A stretch of DNA of 64,000 bases from Ceratorhiza oryzae-sativae (GCA_030998015.1 JARWMV010000006.1:186001-250000); one strand, 5' to 3'. Shown: positions 49,483 to 63,995, counted from the stretch's first letter. A program made the numbers and translations. The notes: generated from the letters alone by a model not told the origin.

Positions 49483-51123
49483 TCACATCCTGGTCGATAG
49501 AAGCTCCAAGCGCTTCTTGTGCTCTCTGATATATCTCATGCAATCAGTAGCGATCCTAGCCCTCCAAAATCCATGCCTTACCTCGATAATATCGTTCCTC
49601 GCGCCACTTTCCTCGAGCTCTCGCGTGAAGCAATGCACATGCACCATCGGCATCACGTTGTACACTCTTTTAATTTCGGCTGGGTTTTGCCCGGAGACAA
49701 GGTCAGCAAAGGCCAGCTTGAAGGCATCAAGGAACTGAAGTGCTGTGCTTGGCAGGTTCATCACGAAATGGTCGATCCTGCGTTGTTCAGGTGTCGGTAC
49801 CTGTGCGGCTGTGGGGGCGGTGTTGGCAGGAGTAGCGGGAGCAGGCGGGTCCTTTTGTTTGTTTCGACGCTCTCGCACTGTCAATGGCTTGACGTATGCC
49901 TCGGGGCCAAAAGGGGAAGTCCAAGCCGTTTTGACCGCAATGTGGATGAATTCCCGGCCATCCATAGTAGTTATGCGAACTCGAGGGACCACCTGTCTCA
50001 AGCATGAGTCTCGTATCCCAGTTCAACTGAAATATTAGACAAACCTTATTGTTCTTAACATTAATCTCCATCCACTTCGTACTCTCCGGATTCAAGTCAT
50101 TTGCCAATACCATCGCGCCTCGTTTCGCTGCCGGAACTGCAAATGGACCAACTCCTGCAAAAACGTCGACAACAAGGGGTGTGGGGGTTTCTGCGTTGGA
50201 TATGAACAGGTCAACGAGCCGTTTGTGTTCGTGTGCAAGACGGGAATTCCAGTAAACGGTCGAAAAGTCGAGGGTAAAAGTACAATCAGATTCGTTCTAA
50301 TCGCCTCATCAGATTTACCCGAAAAAGCCCAAGGTGAAAGACAAACATGTTTGATGATAAAATCAGGTTCGCCTGCGAGCACTTCCATCTTGAAGAACCT
50401 GAATTCGGCATTGATGCTGTCTAGTTTGTTGACGACTGTGCGGATTGCTTTGTTCTTCTACTGACAAAAATTTAGCTCTGCCGCGGCAAGCGAACAGAAT
50501 CGTACATACATCAAGAATGACTTGACCAATAAGAAATCGGTAAGGCAAATATTCGTCTCGAAGGTTCATGTGAGCTAAGGGGGTCGGTGTGGGTATGTGG
50601 TGTATTCGATATGGCCAAATCTGCCTCACCAATATGGCCGTTAATGGAAAACGCCGTTGGAGATCCTTCCCCAAGCTCTGGAGGGAGCACGGATCTCAAT
50701 ATTTGATCGGCCGTCCAGTAATCGTAATCAAGTTTTACAGTATGAGGTACTATCGAGGCCGCTTGCTCGTCGAGGAGCTCTTTAGCTGCAGGAGGCAATT
50801 GATCTACCTCGAATTCAGAGTCAGATGAACAGACATTAACGGAGCTATCACCACTTACCTGTTTCATTGACCCCCAACAGTAGTAGCCTCTTCTCAGCAT
50901 TCGCGCCATGACCCTTGACAACGTTGGTAACCTTTGGGATGTCGAGTATGCTGCCTTTAAGTGCGGAAGATCTGAGGAGCTCTCCGGTTTTTCGTGCGTC
51001 GACCTCTGCAGCTAACACTGGTACATTTAGACGGAAGAAAGAGCGGTCTAGCTCTCTCATAGATCGATTTATGGGCGGATTTAATTCAAGACTCATTGCG
51101 CGAGTCAGGAGACGTCGGATCAT
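49483..51123 (-). CDS. TRM5: tRNA (guanine(37)-N1)-methyltransferase
   Basis: Exons 51123-50859, 50803-50630, 50574-50510, 50457-50347, 50296-50045 and 49992-49483 give 458 aa with all phases closed. The N-terminal [17 protein letters not shown], the [18 protein letters not shown] segment, [14 protein letters not shown], the SAM-binding [17 protein letters not shown], the following NDLNPES, and the catalytic-site [14 protein letters not shown] are all Trm5 features. The enzyme methylates N1 of G37 next to the anticodon, preventing frameshifts. The first residues ([11 protein letters not shown]) are basic and could be a mitochondrial signal, with internal Met10 as a cytosolic start; this dual start is an inference. 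Confidence 0.95.
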
Positions 51124-52565
51124 CACGTGGCCCTCAAAAAAGGGGCACTTGTTTGGTCGAGTTCCTGAGCTTTCACTAGCGCCCTTGACCAAGCCTGACC
51201 CCTTGAAAACGACAGCTCCGAAATACAGTAAGACCTCTTGATTTGAAACCCCTGGTTTTGAAAAGGCACTAATTTTGACGTGTTATGAATGGTGGCAAAA
51301 TGCGGGGACTCTATTAGACAGGGACACAGTCTTGGTTCACACAAGTGGCCCATACGAAAACGACGCTATATTCTTTGACGTGCTTCTTTACCACGTCATT
51401 TCAGATCAAGAGGTTCTACTGTAATTAATTGCGCCTATTCTGTGGCGTCCAGGACCAGCTCACCCTGAAAATTGAAGGCGCTCAATTCGTGAGTGACCAG
51501 CGCTCTTTTCACAACGTTGGCTAAACCATAGATGAATTTGCTCCATGTCCATTGAATTATGTCTGGCCTTTGTGGCCAACTGTGCAAATTTATCCGATAA
51601 CTCGCCCGTCGAATTGCGTTGTTTCCCTTGATCGGTCAGATATCCCAAGTTGAGGATTTTTCACCTTGATTTTGCGGTTCCTGGATGTAGGGCGTGTAGA
51701 ATTGGTTCGAGAATCTCGACTAGACGGGGAGTATTGTCTGGGGACAATTACGATCGGGACACGTTGACGGTAAGAGACGTACCTTTTGCGGGCTGTGATC
51801 TCTTCGAAATATTTGGAGGCTGGTGCGAGCGATTCCTGCGCCTTTGCATCCTTCGTCCACGGTGTGCATGACACGCATACAGCGCTCTTCGGTGTCACGC
51901 GATGGAGTTATTCCTGGCGTTTGGGTTGGGCCCAGTGTCGTGGAGGGCTGAAATCACATTGGCATGGTCAGACAATTGCCAAAAATGAGGACAGCGATTG
52001 ATGAACCTAACTCGTGAATAACCTGTCCGGACAAGCATGGCTCTCATGACTCATCCAGCCCATTTCAGGTGTAGGTTGGCCAGAAGATGATCACAGTCGG
52101 TCTCGATTCGAAACTGATTAGGGACTTATTGGTATACCCTAGGCTATGAGGTGTAGTTTACGCCGCACACTCACCGGCTTCCACCGCTCCTGTTTCCAAA
52201 GGCGAGGCCCCCCAATAAAAGATATGAGGTGCCTCATTCTGCTTTGATCATTCCGCTGAAATTTGAGGGCGCTGCCCCACCTATCCCATGGTGAAAGAGG
52301 TTCTGCAAATCAGTGTGGCAGGCCATGAGAGCCTAATTGCATTCGGTTTTCATGTTTCTGCGCCTGAACTATTTGATTGATTAAGGATCCATTATTCATT
52401 GACATAATGGGGTCGAGAACGCTTTTTCTCGGTCAGACACAAGCGTTTTCAAGATGTCATTCACCCAACAATTTGACATGGTCCGAAAACGAAAAGGCAC
52501 TGGCGGGCGTATAAAACCCGTCCGCCACCCCATTCCGTCTCACCTGCAAAACAGATTTCAAAGCC
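51124..52565. other. Intergenic; possible small unrecognised gene on the minus strand
   Basis: Minus-strand open frames at 51460-51648 and 51590-51898 could be exons of one small protein (HLWFSQRCEKSAGHS near the end), but no start or clean splice supports it. Upstream of 52566, GGGCGTATAAAACCC at 52504-52518 is a TATA box, about 50 bp before the ATG. Confidence 0.4.
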
Positions 52566-55500
52566 ATGATTCCGACGTCCGAGTTCAGTCGACCTCCTAC
52601 GAATGGTTGTCTCCCTCTCCATGCTATTATTGATTATCATGTTGGCCACAATCCAAAGCATCCTTGGGTAGTGCTCTGCGGGACTGAAGATTGGCCCGAG
52701 ACTACTGTAACGTATGAACAGCTCGGACATGCCGTTCATAGAGCTGCTCATATACTCAATCCTGGCGCGTCAATTCCTGGGGGAAGCAAAATCGGAATAC
52801 TGGCATCGGCAGACTCGATTATATACATGACACTCATTTTTGGCGCTATACGTGCGGGGCTTGTTGTGAGTAAGGATATCTTTTGCTCCGAAAGCTAGCT
52901 CACCTTTTTTCTAGCCGTTCCCGCTCTCGCCACGAACTCATCTCGCCGGGATCACACACTTACTGACGAGCACCAACACCAGCCGTGCTGTCATTGGAGG
53001 AAGCTCAACGATTCTTGACTTGAGAGATCAAATCATAGACTCTTTTCGCGGCCAGGACCGGCCACTGGATGTTCTTGACCTTCCTAGCCTCCATGACTTA
53101 TACCCGGAACTTGCATCACCGAGTCTCGCTACCAAATGTTGTTCGCCTACTCCTTTTCCGCACCTCGACCCAACCGCAGGTGATAGGACGGTTATGATAC
53201 TACACAGTTCTGGATCAACTGGCCTCCCTAGAGCAATATTCCACAACGAGCAAGGCATCTTCTCCAACGTCATTAATCAACGTGAGCATCGCCTTTGGTT
53301 GCACCCCTAGGCTACGCTCATTATCTTCTCAGCTACAATTTGGGAGGCTGGACGCCCAGGTGACCGAGTTGGCGTAATGGCACTGCCGACGTTCCATGCA
53401 TTTGTATGTCATATCATGCTTCATGGTTTCTTCTGAAATTTCAATTTCAATCCTAGGGATGCTGGACGCAGTGCATTGGTTCCGTATTCACCGGCTATGT
53501 ACCTGTGCTCTTCTCCCCAAGCATTCCAACAATGGTCCCAACTCCTGAGCTGACTCTGCGTGCGCTCGCGCGATCCCAGTGCAGTTTTCTTTTTACTGTC
53601 CCTGCGTTTCTCGAAGTAAGTTCGCCTGGGTCAATATGTCGAACTTCTCACTAATCGCCGAATTTACTTAGACATGGTCAAGAGACGATGAAGCTATCGC
53701 AGAGCTGAAGAAACTCAGGAAAATTGTAACTAGCACCAGTGAAAAGGGTATAAAACCGCGCTGAGTTATTATGCAGTTGTTCGGAGGAGGTCCTCTGATC
53801 CAAACCATTGGGGATAAACTCATAAATCGAGGTAATTGTCCGATAAATAATCCAGAGCAACGTTGATTCATTATCTCCGTCCAGGAGTCACATTGCGGAC
53901 GTTGTATGGTCTCACTGAAGGCGGCATGATGACGGTGTCGGAAAGTCCTTGGGTTAATCCAGAGGATTGGAATTACATCGAGTTCTCTGACGCCATTGAA
54001 CTCGAATTTATCCCACATGATCGCGGGGATGGAACCTATGAAGTAGCGTTGCTCGTAAGTACTGGACACTACCCGAAATTTCTCGATTGGTCATCCGAGT
54101 TGATGTGCAGGAGAGCGAAACTTTCAAGCCCTTTGTGTTCAACTATGAGATACAAGGGAAAAGGGTGTATAGGACCAAGGACCTCGTGACGCGCCATCCG
54201 ACAAATCCCATGCTTTGGAGGCTGTGAGTGATTCTAAATCAAGGTTCCACCACGATGGCTCAACCTTGCACCCCAGAGTTGGCCGGGTTGATGATCAAAT
54301 AATTCTTTTAAATGGAGAAAAGGTCAACCCGGAACCAATTGGTGCGCATATAGTTGCTTAGGCTTTCGGAGGCTAATGAGGATTCTTCAGAGCTTGAGAT
54401 TATGAACAGCCCTATCGTACAATTTGCGGCTGTATTTGGCCGAGAGCGGAATCAGATCGGTGTGCTTATTGAGCTCACTGAAGCCGCACAAACTCGAAAC
54501 CAAGGTCGGAAAGCACGAACAAAACTGGTCGATGAGATCTGGTGAGTCTTACAAACTCTCATTTTGAGCGGAAGCTGAGTTAGGCAATCGGAATTAGGCC
54601 ATGCATAGCCAAAGCCAACGCGAATTCTCCCTCGCATGCACGATTGATAAGGCAAACAATCGTATTTACCCGTCCGGAGGTTCAGCTTCCGCGTACAGCC
54701 AAGGGTACCGTTCCCCGATCCGCTGCATTCAAAGTGTATCAGAGCGACATCGATGCGGCATACGAGAGTCTGCAATGGGATACCAATGACGGAGATGTCC
54801 TGGGGCCTGAGGACTGGCGGGACCTCGTTTGTGTTGAAAAGTGGCTTGGCGGACAAGTCGCTGACGTGATGGGCCGAAACATAGACTCCAAGGGGGACTT
54901 ATTCCAGCATGGAATGGATAGGTGCGCCGCTCATTCTTGTCATGGTATCAGAATCGCTAATCAAGTCGGTGTAGTCTTACCGCCGCAATTCTGTGCATGA
55001 GGCTGAAGACTGCATTGCGATCTTTCTACGATCCCAAAACCCAGAGGCTGATACATACCATCAGCCCTCAAACGATCTTCAACCTGCCTTCGGTATTTCA
55101 ACTCTCAGAATACATCTCCCTTCAGCTCAGGGGTAGCTCTGCCACTACCGTCGAAGACATGTCGCAAACCGGCATCAACGCAATCACGGCAATGATCCAA
55201 CGTCATAACACTGCTCGGCCCGATGCTCCGCTCCAAAGTAGTCGTCCCCGTTCTGAGCGAGTTATCTTAACTGGAACCACAGGCGCCTTGGGGTCTCACC
55301 TACTCGCTCAGCTTCTCGAGAATGACGCAGTCGAACGGGTGTGGGCGCTCAACCGCAAGTCGAAGGGAGAAAGCATGTCGATCAAGGGTCGGCAGCGTGC
55401 ATCCTTCATCGACAAGCAGTTGGACTTTGAGTTGTTGAAAAGTACGAAGCTGCATTTTGCGGAGTGTGATTTAACGTGCACGGAGCTCGGTTTAGATGAT

Positions 55501-56639
55501 GAAATAATTGAGGAGGCAAGCTCTATTTTTGCCGTTTCACGATAGAGCCTGACAGTTTGTCTAGATGCGGCGTTCTGCAACTGCTATTATCCATGTAAGC
55601 TAATAGCTTATGCCGAGTACTTCCTTTTGCTCATCTACTCGTAGAACGCTTGGCCGGTCAATTTCAACCTCAAACTGGAGTCGTTCGACTCCAGTATTAT
55701 GGGAGTAAAATATTTGATCAATCTGGCCTTCAACTCTGTCCATAAACCCCGCCTCATATTCACATCCTCGATTTCTGTCGCCGGGATGGGAAAGGGGGGC
55801 GTTAATCTCCTAGAGGAGCATATTGCGCTCGAATCTGCTGCTTCTGGATTTGGTTACGGTGAAAGTAAGTTGGTAAGCGAAAAGGTATGCTATACAGATT
55901 TTTTTTATACATTTTGCTCACCTCGATCTATCAGCTCCTGGAATCTGCAAGGGCCGCCGGACTAGAAACGTGCGTTGTACGACTCGGACAACTAGCGGGT
56001 GACAAGAGGAGCGGGTCTTGGTCAGCATCCGACTGGGTTCCTTCCATTATCGGCTCCTCGATCGCCGTTAAATGTCTTCCCGACGCACTCGGGGTGAGTG
56101 TAATTGTTTGCAATCATGCGTTTTTGACACTTAGTACTCGACCGCAGACCATTTCATGGATACCACTAGACGTTGCTGCAGCCACCATTGTTGACGCTTG
56201 CATCTCTCGCAAATCACCCCTACCACCAGTAATTCACTGCGCACATCCAAACCCCATTCCTTGGAGACAAGTTATGCTGATGTTTGCACGTGCACTGGAT
56301 CCTCAAAACCGAGAGCCTCTTGTTTTGGTTCCTTTCTCTCAGTGGAACGACGCTGTTATGCGGGCCGCAAACTCAATTCATTCAACCGACCAGTCATTTC
56401 ATCACTTCCCAAGCACTAAAATACAGCCAATAATTGATGGGATGGCCAAAGCGGACGACGAGTTGCGAAGCCGCCAGGACGTTGGGGGGTTTACAGGTAT
56501 CGAAGCTGCAGGGACTGCTCGTATGAGCCTAGTCAAGGCCTTGTCTTTGAGCGAACACATGGCGGGAGCTGAGCCTATAGGAGGGGAACATGTCGATAAG
56601 TGGATCAGGTATTGGAAAACGAGGGGGCTATTGGTTTGA
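52566..56639 (+). CDS. NRPS-like carboxylate reductase (adenylation - carrier - reductase)
   Basis: Sixteen exons close in phase to 1,096 aa: 52566-52865, 52915-53281, 53333-53403, 53457-53615, 53672-53725, 53777-53831, 53885-54054, 54111-54223, 54277-54341, 54391-54541, 54598-54921, 54975-55515, 55565-55594, 55645-55884, 55935-56093, 56148-56639. The adenylation domain (about 1-520) shows ILHSSGSTGLPR and YGLTEGGMM. The carrier domain has FQHGMDSL with the phosphopantetheine Ser610. The reductase domain (about 690-1096) has TGTTGALGSHLL for NADPH and the YGESK active-site pair. There is no condensation domain. Such proteins activate one carboxylic acid and release it as an aldehyde or alcohol; the acid is not predictable. 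Intron 12 needs a GC donor. Confidence 0.93.
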
Positions 56640-58187
56640 ACGCCTTCATTAACATAATCATATTGGCTCTAGAAGTTTCTTATGGTATTCCATTGTATAA
56701 TGAACCCTACTCAGACTTATTTTTATACGCTTGTCCTTTTTTTAAAAAATTTCTAGTCAGGAGTACTGTGAGCCGCATCAAATAGATAATGCCCCGAATC
56801 CTGCGAGCAACGGCCTCAGAGTTTCAGACCACATAATTGCTGATTAACGGGCAGTCGTAAGAGGCTTGGTGTCTGGAATGACTCGGAATTATCGTGCACG
56901 TAAAGGACCACATACTCATCATCTTGTGTGGGTCGCCAGGTAGCCAACTGCGGATTGGAGTACAAATGTTTTGGCGCTCTCAACTGGGCGATAAAAGCCC
57001 GGATACCTCCAGTAGCCCACTGACTAGTCGATATTTTGGCAGACTCGGGACAGGGGCACCGGTTTTTGGGTCGAATAGGCGCGAGAGCTAGAAGAAAGAA
57101 GAGATCCGATAGAGACCGCTGTCAACCCAGCGGGGAGTAAGATCCTGTGAGAATGCTTTTGATTGCCTTGAAAAGGGCTTTCTATTCGCGATCAATCCCT
57201 TGTTGGGTACAAAAAACGAATAGCTTTTAGCGGAGAACTCACGATCTCATGGGTAAGTTAGTTCAGGAACCCCGACTGAGCACAGGGCGGGACGTTTGAA
57301 CCCGATGAGGCTCAAGGGGAAATTCGCGTGGGAAGGCCGGGTGGTGTGCGAGACGAGTTTGATACGGTGATTATTTGTATTGTTAGTTAGCTTGAGGTAT
57401 CAGGAATGGGTGCGACAAATTTATCCTGTTGTGCCAGGCCGATGGTATGTTGCGAAAAACCATAGGCCTATATCGCCACACGAAGAGGAGAATCGCCCAC
57501 CAAGCTGAGCAAAAGAAACAAGGTCGAACCGGCTTGAACCGGGTATAATGGACTTCGTCAAGACCTTGGTCTAGAAGCGATTAGAATCACTAGCTTCGGA
57601 GGGCATTGGAGATCAAATCCGATGAGATCGAAGCTCTTGATTGGATTACTTGGGCGAAAAGCAACAGCCCACCTGAAAATTTTATAGCTAGACCTAGAGG
57701 CATTGCAAGTAGGCCGGGATCCGGCCGTGCTTATTGGCGCTCACATTCCCCACACCTCATTGGAGTCATCGGAGGCTTTGTTCAACAATAGGTGGCCCAA
57801 AGCATGTTTATAGCTGGACCGAAATCCTGTGTGTGACCTATACCTCAGCTTAAATAGAATGACCGCGATGGTTCCTCGCTACACCGCATGTATGCAGGGT
57901 TTCCTGAAATATTTATACTCAAGAGGATGACAAAATTCTCCCTAGAGAAGAAAAAGGATGAAAATGCATCACAAAGAGCGTGCTAGAGGGGAGGGAGACT
58001 CGATGCGACCAAGAATCGCATGGTCTGTCTGTCTGAGTGCAGGACTCGTTGTCTCGATCACCGTTTGCTAATCTAATGAACTTTTTCGTGAAAATTCCCG
58101 TAAGTCAACATAATGGCCTATCTTTTGATGGTTGCTTGCTTGATCACGAATTGCGATACAGTTCATTGCATTCAAATTGGCAGCCGT
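56640..58187. other. Intergenic; no gene recognised
   Basis: Short open frames only. Probable 3' flanks of the two convergent genes, about 1.5 kb with no supported feature. Confidence 0.4.
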
Positions 58188-59411
<1,224 letters not shown>

Positions 59412-60126
59412 TTTGAACGAGAAACGAAGGTAGTTGCAAGCAGTAGGGGCAATCGGGAGTCGACTGGTGATCGTTCACTTTATGTGGGCTGCGATCAATC
59501 AGGGTCCATCTAGTGTTCGTCTGATTTGCAATTGCGCTCCGCCAGCTCCCGACCGCTACCACACGCCGACCGTTAACGGCCGGGATATTAGGAGACATGG
59601 CGCGAGCATCCCTGCCTCCAGAGATTTGATGCGATTTCTTTTATTCCTTTCTTGTGGTCGTCCAGCCTAGCGAAATCTCGCAGTTCTGTGGCCAAACCCC
59701 GCGACCTGCTTCCTAAAACGCCATGCTGTTCACGTCGACACACACACTTGTCTGAAATTGTTCCGAGCCTAGGCTGAAATATGATGACATCTGTGGCCGA
59801 CATACTTCTAGACTACTTTTTGGGAGTGGTTACATAGAGAAGCCTTATGTCCACCACCACCCTTTGGCGCCATTGGTAACAAAATGCGGAGTCGCCGAGG
59901 TAGCTTCCACCTGAGTGCAAGGATGTTCTTGATCGGCCCGAGGCTTACTTCAATCGTGGTGACTCTGGCGGTTCGTCTTCCACTACGATACCGGGAGATA
60001 TTCTAGTTTCAGGGCGTAGAGAGGGATTGGTAAATTTATCTGCATTTCCTTGAAAAGGACTAATTTTAGCCTTAAATTATCATTGAATGCGGTCTAGTCA
60101 CTTGGGCGATCCACGGCGTTGATTGA
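59412..60126. promoter_or_regulatory. Divergent spacer between HEM13 and the flavin monooxygenase gene
   Basis: 715 bp between the start codons with no supported gene. Open frames at 59308-59598 and 59588-59803 on the minus strand extend into the HEM13 side but lack motifs. Confidence 0.45.
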
Positions 60127-61730
60127 ATGGTCAAAGGGCGCAGCACGTTGACAGTTCATATACCAATATTGGCAGGCGCCGCGGGCTTTTACGTATTGTC
60201 CACAATTGCCCGTTTGCCTCTCACTCGATATCCTATGGAGCCTAGGACTCGGTCTCGTCGTTTCACTGTAATTGGGGCAGGAGGGCCTGCAGGGCTGGCA
60301 ACGGTGAAAGTCATTTCCGAAGAGCTCGGAGACCGGCTCACTACGGGGGAATGCGAGCTTGTTGGGTTTGAACAGCGAGACGACGTAGGTGGTGCTTGGC
60401 AAGTCACCTCAAACAACATTAGCTCGTTTTCATACGCTCATTCTTCTTACCTATTTACAGGCTGGCCGATTCGAGCCCATTCTTGCCACCTGAGCTTCCG
60501 CGTTCGCCGATGTATGACAACATGGTCACCAATATACCACATCCCATCATGTACTATCCCTCCTATCCAACCCCTACCCCCTCTCCACTATTCTCGAACG
60601 CTGGAACTGTAGAGAACTATCTGAAACTTTATGCGCGAAATTTCAACCTCAAGTCTCGGATCTTATTTAACTCGAGAGTGACTGCTGCGACCTGGGACCA
60701 CTCAACGAGCCAGTGGAAAATCGAGTATCATAAAGATGGGCTGACTAAGATTTCATATTTCAACCACCTCTTCGTATCCAACGGACGTCGCCCTTACGTT
60801 CCTAGGATTCCTGGTTTCGACGCTTGGTTATCCTCAGAATCTCGAGCCTTTACACATTCAATGGGATACCGAAATCCTGATTCCTACCGCGGACACTGTG
60901 TTCTAATCATCGGCAACGGCCCGTCCGCGGCGGACATTTTCGAAGAAATTGCCCCAGTTGCGTCCCGTATTATCCACTCCATTCGCTCACTCACGACTCA
61001 AGAGGGGCCCGCTAGTGCCACGGAGCTTCGGGGTCCGATATTACGCTTTTCGTCCGACGGATTCGTTTATTTTCAAGACGGAACAACGGAGTACGTCGAC
61101 CGGGTCATTTTTGCGACCGGCTATCGACATGATTGCTCGTTCCTGACTCAAGTCCCGAGGCATGGGCCTGAAATCGTTTCAGATCATTTTTCTGATTCTG
61201 GCTTCCATCTTTACCCACTCGCTCTGCATATGTTCCCTCTCCGAGCACCGTTTCCTCCAAGCTCACTGGCATTTATCGGGATGCCAAAGGGAATTGTGAT
61301 GTGTCCTTTGGCCGAAGCCCAAGCCACCTTGGCAATACGTCAGATGATGGGGAAAGTGTCACTCGACTTTGATCATGAGCTAGCCGAGGCAAACAAACGC
61401 AACGAAGCGCTCAAAAAACAATATCCAGACTCACCAACACGCGTTGCTCAAAACTGGCACAGGTTTATCCCATATCAATCGCAAACATACGACCTGATTG
61501 ATCTTGTTTGGGAGAAAGCGTTAGATGATCGGCGAGTTCCCGATTGGCAGAAGGAGTTGACAGCACATGGGTTAGCCATTCGAGCCGAATGGAGGGAGCT
61601 AGAGAGGCTGGGACTCACTGAGTCTTGGCTTGAGGGTATAGGAACAGGGGGCATGCAGGATTGGATAGACTTGATGAGACGGTTGGTGAAGAGAGGCCAG
61701 GAGAAGCGGGCAACCACAGAATCGCTGTAG
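60127..61730 (+). CDS. Flavin-containing monooxygenase (FMO family)
   Basis: Two exons (60127-60398 and 60461-61730) give 513 aa. A hydrophobic N-terminus (HIPILAGAAGFYVLSTIA) may anchor it in a membrane. The FAD site is VIGAGGPAGL (residues 48-57), followed by GFEQRDDVGGAW across the intron. The FMO region HSMGYRNPDSYRG, an NADPH-binding LIIGNGPSAADI and IFATGY complete the family set. These enzymes oxygenate N, S or activated C atoms. The only intron has a GC donor (TG|GCAAGT); a GT donor upstream would delete the conserved GG-x-W. An internal Met37 is an alternative start that would drop the anchor. Confidence 0.93.
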
Positions 61731-62581
61731 ATAATATGTGAAATTCCACGAAGATCCTCTCGCTTGATATCATTTTAGGAGCCATCCTCAGAGAAGCTAA
61801 CCATGATGAACAGCTCACTAAGATACTAGTTACGAATGGACATGAATAAGGGGGTGTGTCTGAAAGCATGTTTCAACAAGTAACTGGTTAAATTACCCAT
61901 GTAGCTATTGATGGACTTACTTATCAGGGTAATACCCCGTAAATTGGGATTCATTTTTTCCTTCAATAGCACCTCTTTTGCGGCTGAAAAGAAACATGAC
62001 GCTTATTTAAAGGGCTCCCTTGGATAACGAAAACGGCCAACAGAGTTGTCGCAACTTGTTTTATAGCTAGATCGGCGAGATAACGTTATCTGAACTGCTG
62101 GAAGCGGGTCGTGTAGGAACTTATTGATGGAGTGCTTGGCTTGTCCGCGTACTTTAAATACGGCTTCAAAAAAGCCGTGAATGCGCTTGACTATTTCTCC
62201 AATAGGGTCGATACGGTTGATTGTTCAGCACTCGGGGCCCCAGACTTTCGAGGTGCACCCACTGCATGAAGCCCCTAGCAATTGATCAGCGTGGGAGTGG
62301 AGCTTGGTTACATATGTTTTGGATAGGTTAGCTCAATGACATGGAACTTCAACAGGGAGAAGCGACATGACGCATATTGCCAATGCCTGAATTATATCTT
62401 TTACCTAACGGTTTGTTCAAACGATAGTGCATGTGTGGTTAGTGAACCTGCTCCAGAAAAACTGGTCAGATCGTCGAAATGAATCCGCATGCCAAAGTTT
62501 CAGCAACCGTGCGAGCGTCACAAACGCGCCACATCGTAAATGGACGGTTAACTCGGCAATTCTCACGTTACCCAACGACGC
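61731..62581. other. No gene recognised
   Basis: A 72-codon minus-strand open frame at 62417-62635 overlaps the next pseudogene candidate and has no motif. Confidence 0.4.
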
Positions 62582-62934
62582 ATGGGTCACACTGACGAGC
62601 CCCTGATCATCCCCAACAGTGATTCCCCACATCAAAGTTCCGAGTTACGCCCTATGATTGAGCCAGAAGATCCCTGGGGTCCTCCATTTGCTGAATACTC
62701 TTGACGAAAATTTAAGCTTCGAGATTCTCATGTCTTTGAGGGAGAAGACTGACGGTCTGATACATATGGCCTTTCTTCTCCGGAATATCTAAGGAGTGCT
62801 TTGGCCTCATACGTACCTCAGAACAATCCGAGGGAAATTGATATAGAATATATTTACATCAGTCCTATTGCGGCATACTACGGCGACGGAGACGCAATCG
62901 GTGAGCCAACACTCACTGGTCCGCTGAATGCCAA
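62582..62934 (+). pseudogene. Coding-like relic with two in-frame TGA codons
   Basis: One frame from ATG at 62582 runs 117 codons to a good donor (AA|GTATGT at 62935), with only two stops, TGA at 62702 and 62750, each directly followed by CG. The translated text is protein-like (PMIEPEDPWGPPFAEYS, YGLSSPEYLRSALASYVPQ, IYISPIAAYYGDGDAIGEP). I do not recognise the family. Two stops in otherwise clean coding sequence suggest a young pseudogene exon. Confidence 0.45.
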
Positions 62935-63737
62935 GTATGTCATTTTCTAACACGGGTATCGTGCAGGCTATGTTTCAATTCTATCTTTATTATGGATATA
63001 TGTGTGTTCGTTTCGTGCTGCACCTCACCTATTTGACCATTCTGAAAGAGCTAACCTCGTTTCCCGAAAGCACAGGGGGCTCGACACCCAAACGAAAAAC
63101 ATGGCGTATTCGAATCTACCTCGTTCATAGCTTTGGACAAGGTTTCCAAGAAATCGACACGGCCCTGCTTTCTTGCCAAGTTTCGCTCCATTTTTAACCA
63201 GCCGAACTTTCTTCCGATAAAGGCAAGCAAAAGGCTGTTCTGATCGGCTATCGCAAAAGGCTTGTGGTTCAATCATGATTTGTTTACGATGTTGTGCGCC
63301 GACGGTTTGCTTACTGGATCTTCGATTCGTCTACTAGCTGTAATGTCGCTTGTTATGGTTGCTCTGCCTGACGACGGGTAAATGATCAATTACTGTCACA
63401 CCAAGCCGCACTCAAGGTGTCAGAATGGAGGAGCCTTTATGAATACATGAAGTTCCTTCAACGCCTCGGATTTAAGTTATATCCCGTAGGCTCTCATTGT
63501 GACTGCCCAACCATACAATCTCCGTACACGATTGCGCCAGAGAAGGAATGAGCTGGTGTGACCAGAGTCGCTTGACGAATGCAACAGATAACCAACAAAT
63601 CCCAAGGGCATATCGCGGTCTGAGATTTCTCTGACGACGAGCAAGCTGGAAGACGAACGAGATTCCTATCAAGTTTATCATCAATCTAACTATGTTCGCC
63701 CCGGGCATGTCGAGCCGTAACCCATCTACCGGGTTAC
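62935..63737. other. No gene recognised; possibly the rest of the relic
   Basis: Several open frames of 73-89 codons on both strands (62928-63276) have no motif. Some could be further exons of the relic upstream. Confidence 0.3.
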
Positions 63738-63950
63738 TGTTGAATTTACAATCATATGCGTGTATGTATGCGCATATTTGTTTCTGTTTCGTATCCCCCC
63801 CTCTCTGATATCATGCGCGAGTTCGCGGGAACCCCCTTTCTTCTTCCTTAGTTCTCTACCTTCGTAGTTGAGCTAAGGTATCGTATTTTCTTTCTTTCTT
63901 TCTCATGTATTCTATTCACACTGTACTCTGTAGTACGATTTGTATCTTAG
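63738..63950. repeat. Dispersed repeat, copy 2
   Basis: Same landmarks and orientation as 9855-10054, from TGTTGAATTTACAATCATAT to TTTGTATCTTAG, with small indels (a longer TTTCTTTCTTTC run here). Confidence 0.8.
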
Positions 63951-63969
63951 GTACAGTATATACACAAGT

Positions 63970-63995
63970 TCTCTACCTTCGTAGTTGAGCTAAGT
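63970..63995. repeat. Additional unit of the repeat's palindromic core
   Basis: TTCTCTACCTTCGTAGTTGA reappears about 118 bp after its first occurrence in copy 2 (63852), so the element has at least a partial tandem structure that continues past the window edge. Confidence 0.7.

Noticed and set aside
62582..63276. Caspase or metacaspase identity for the relic
   Set aside because: A weak KQKAVLIG-like word downstream suggested it, but it is in another frame and the upstream part has no caspase motif.
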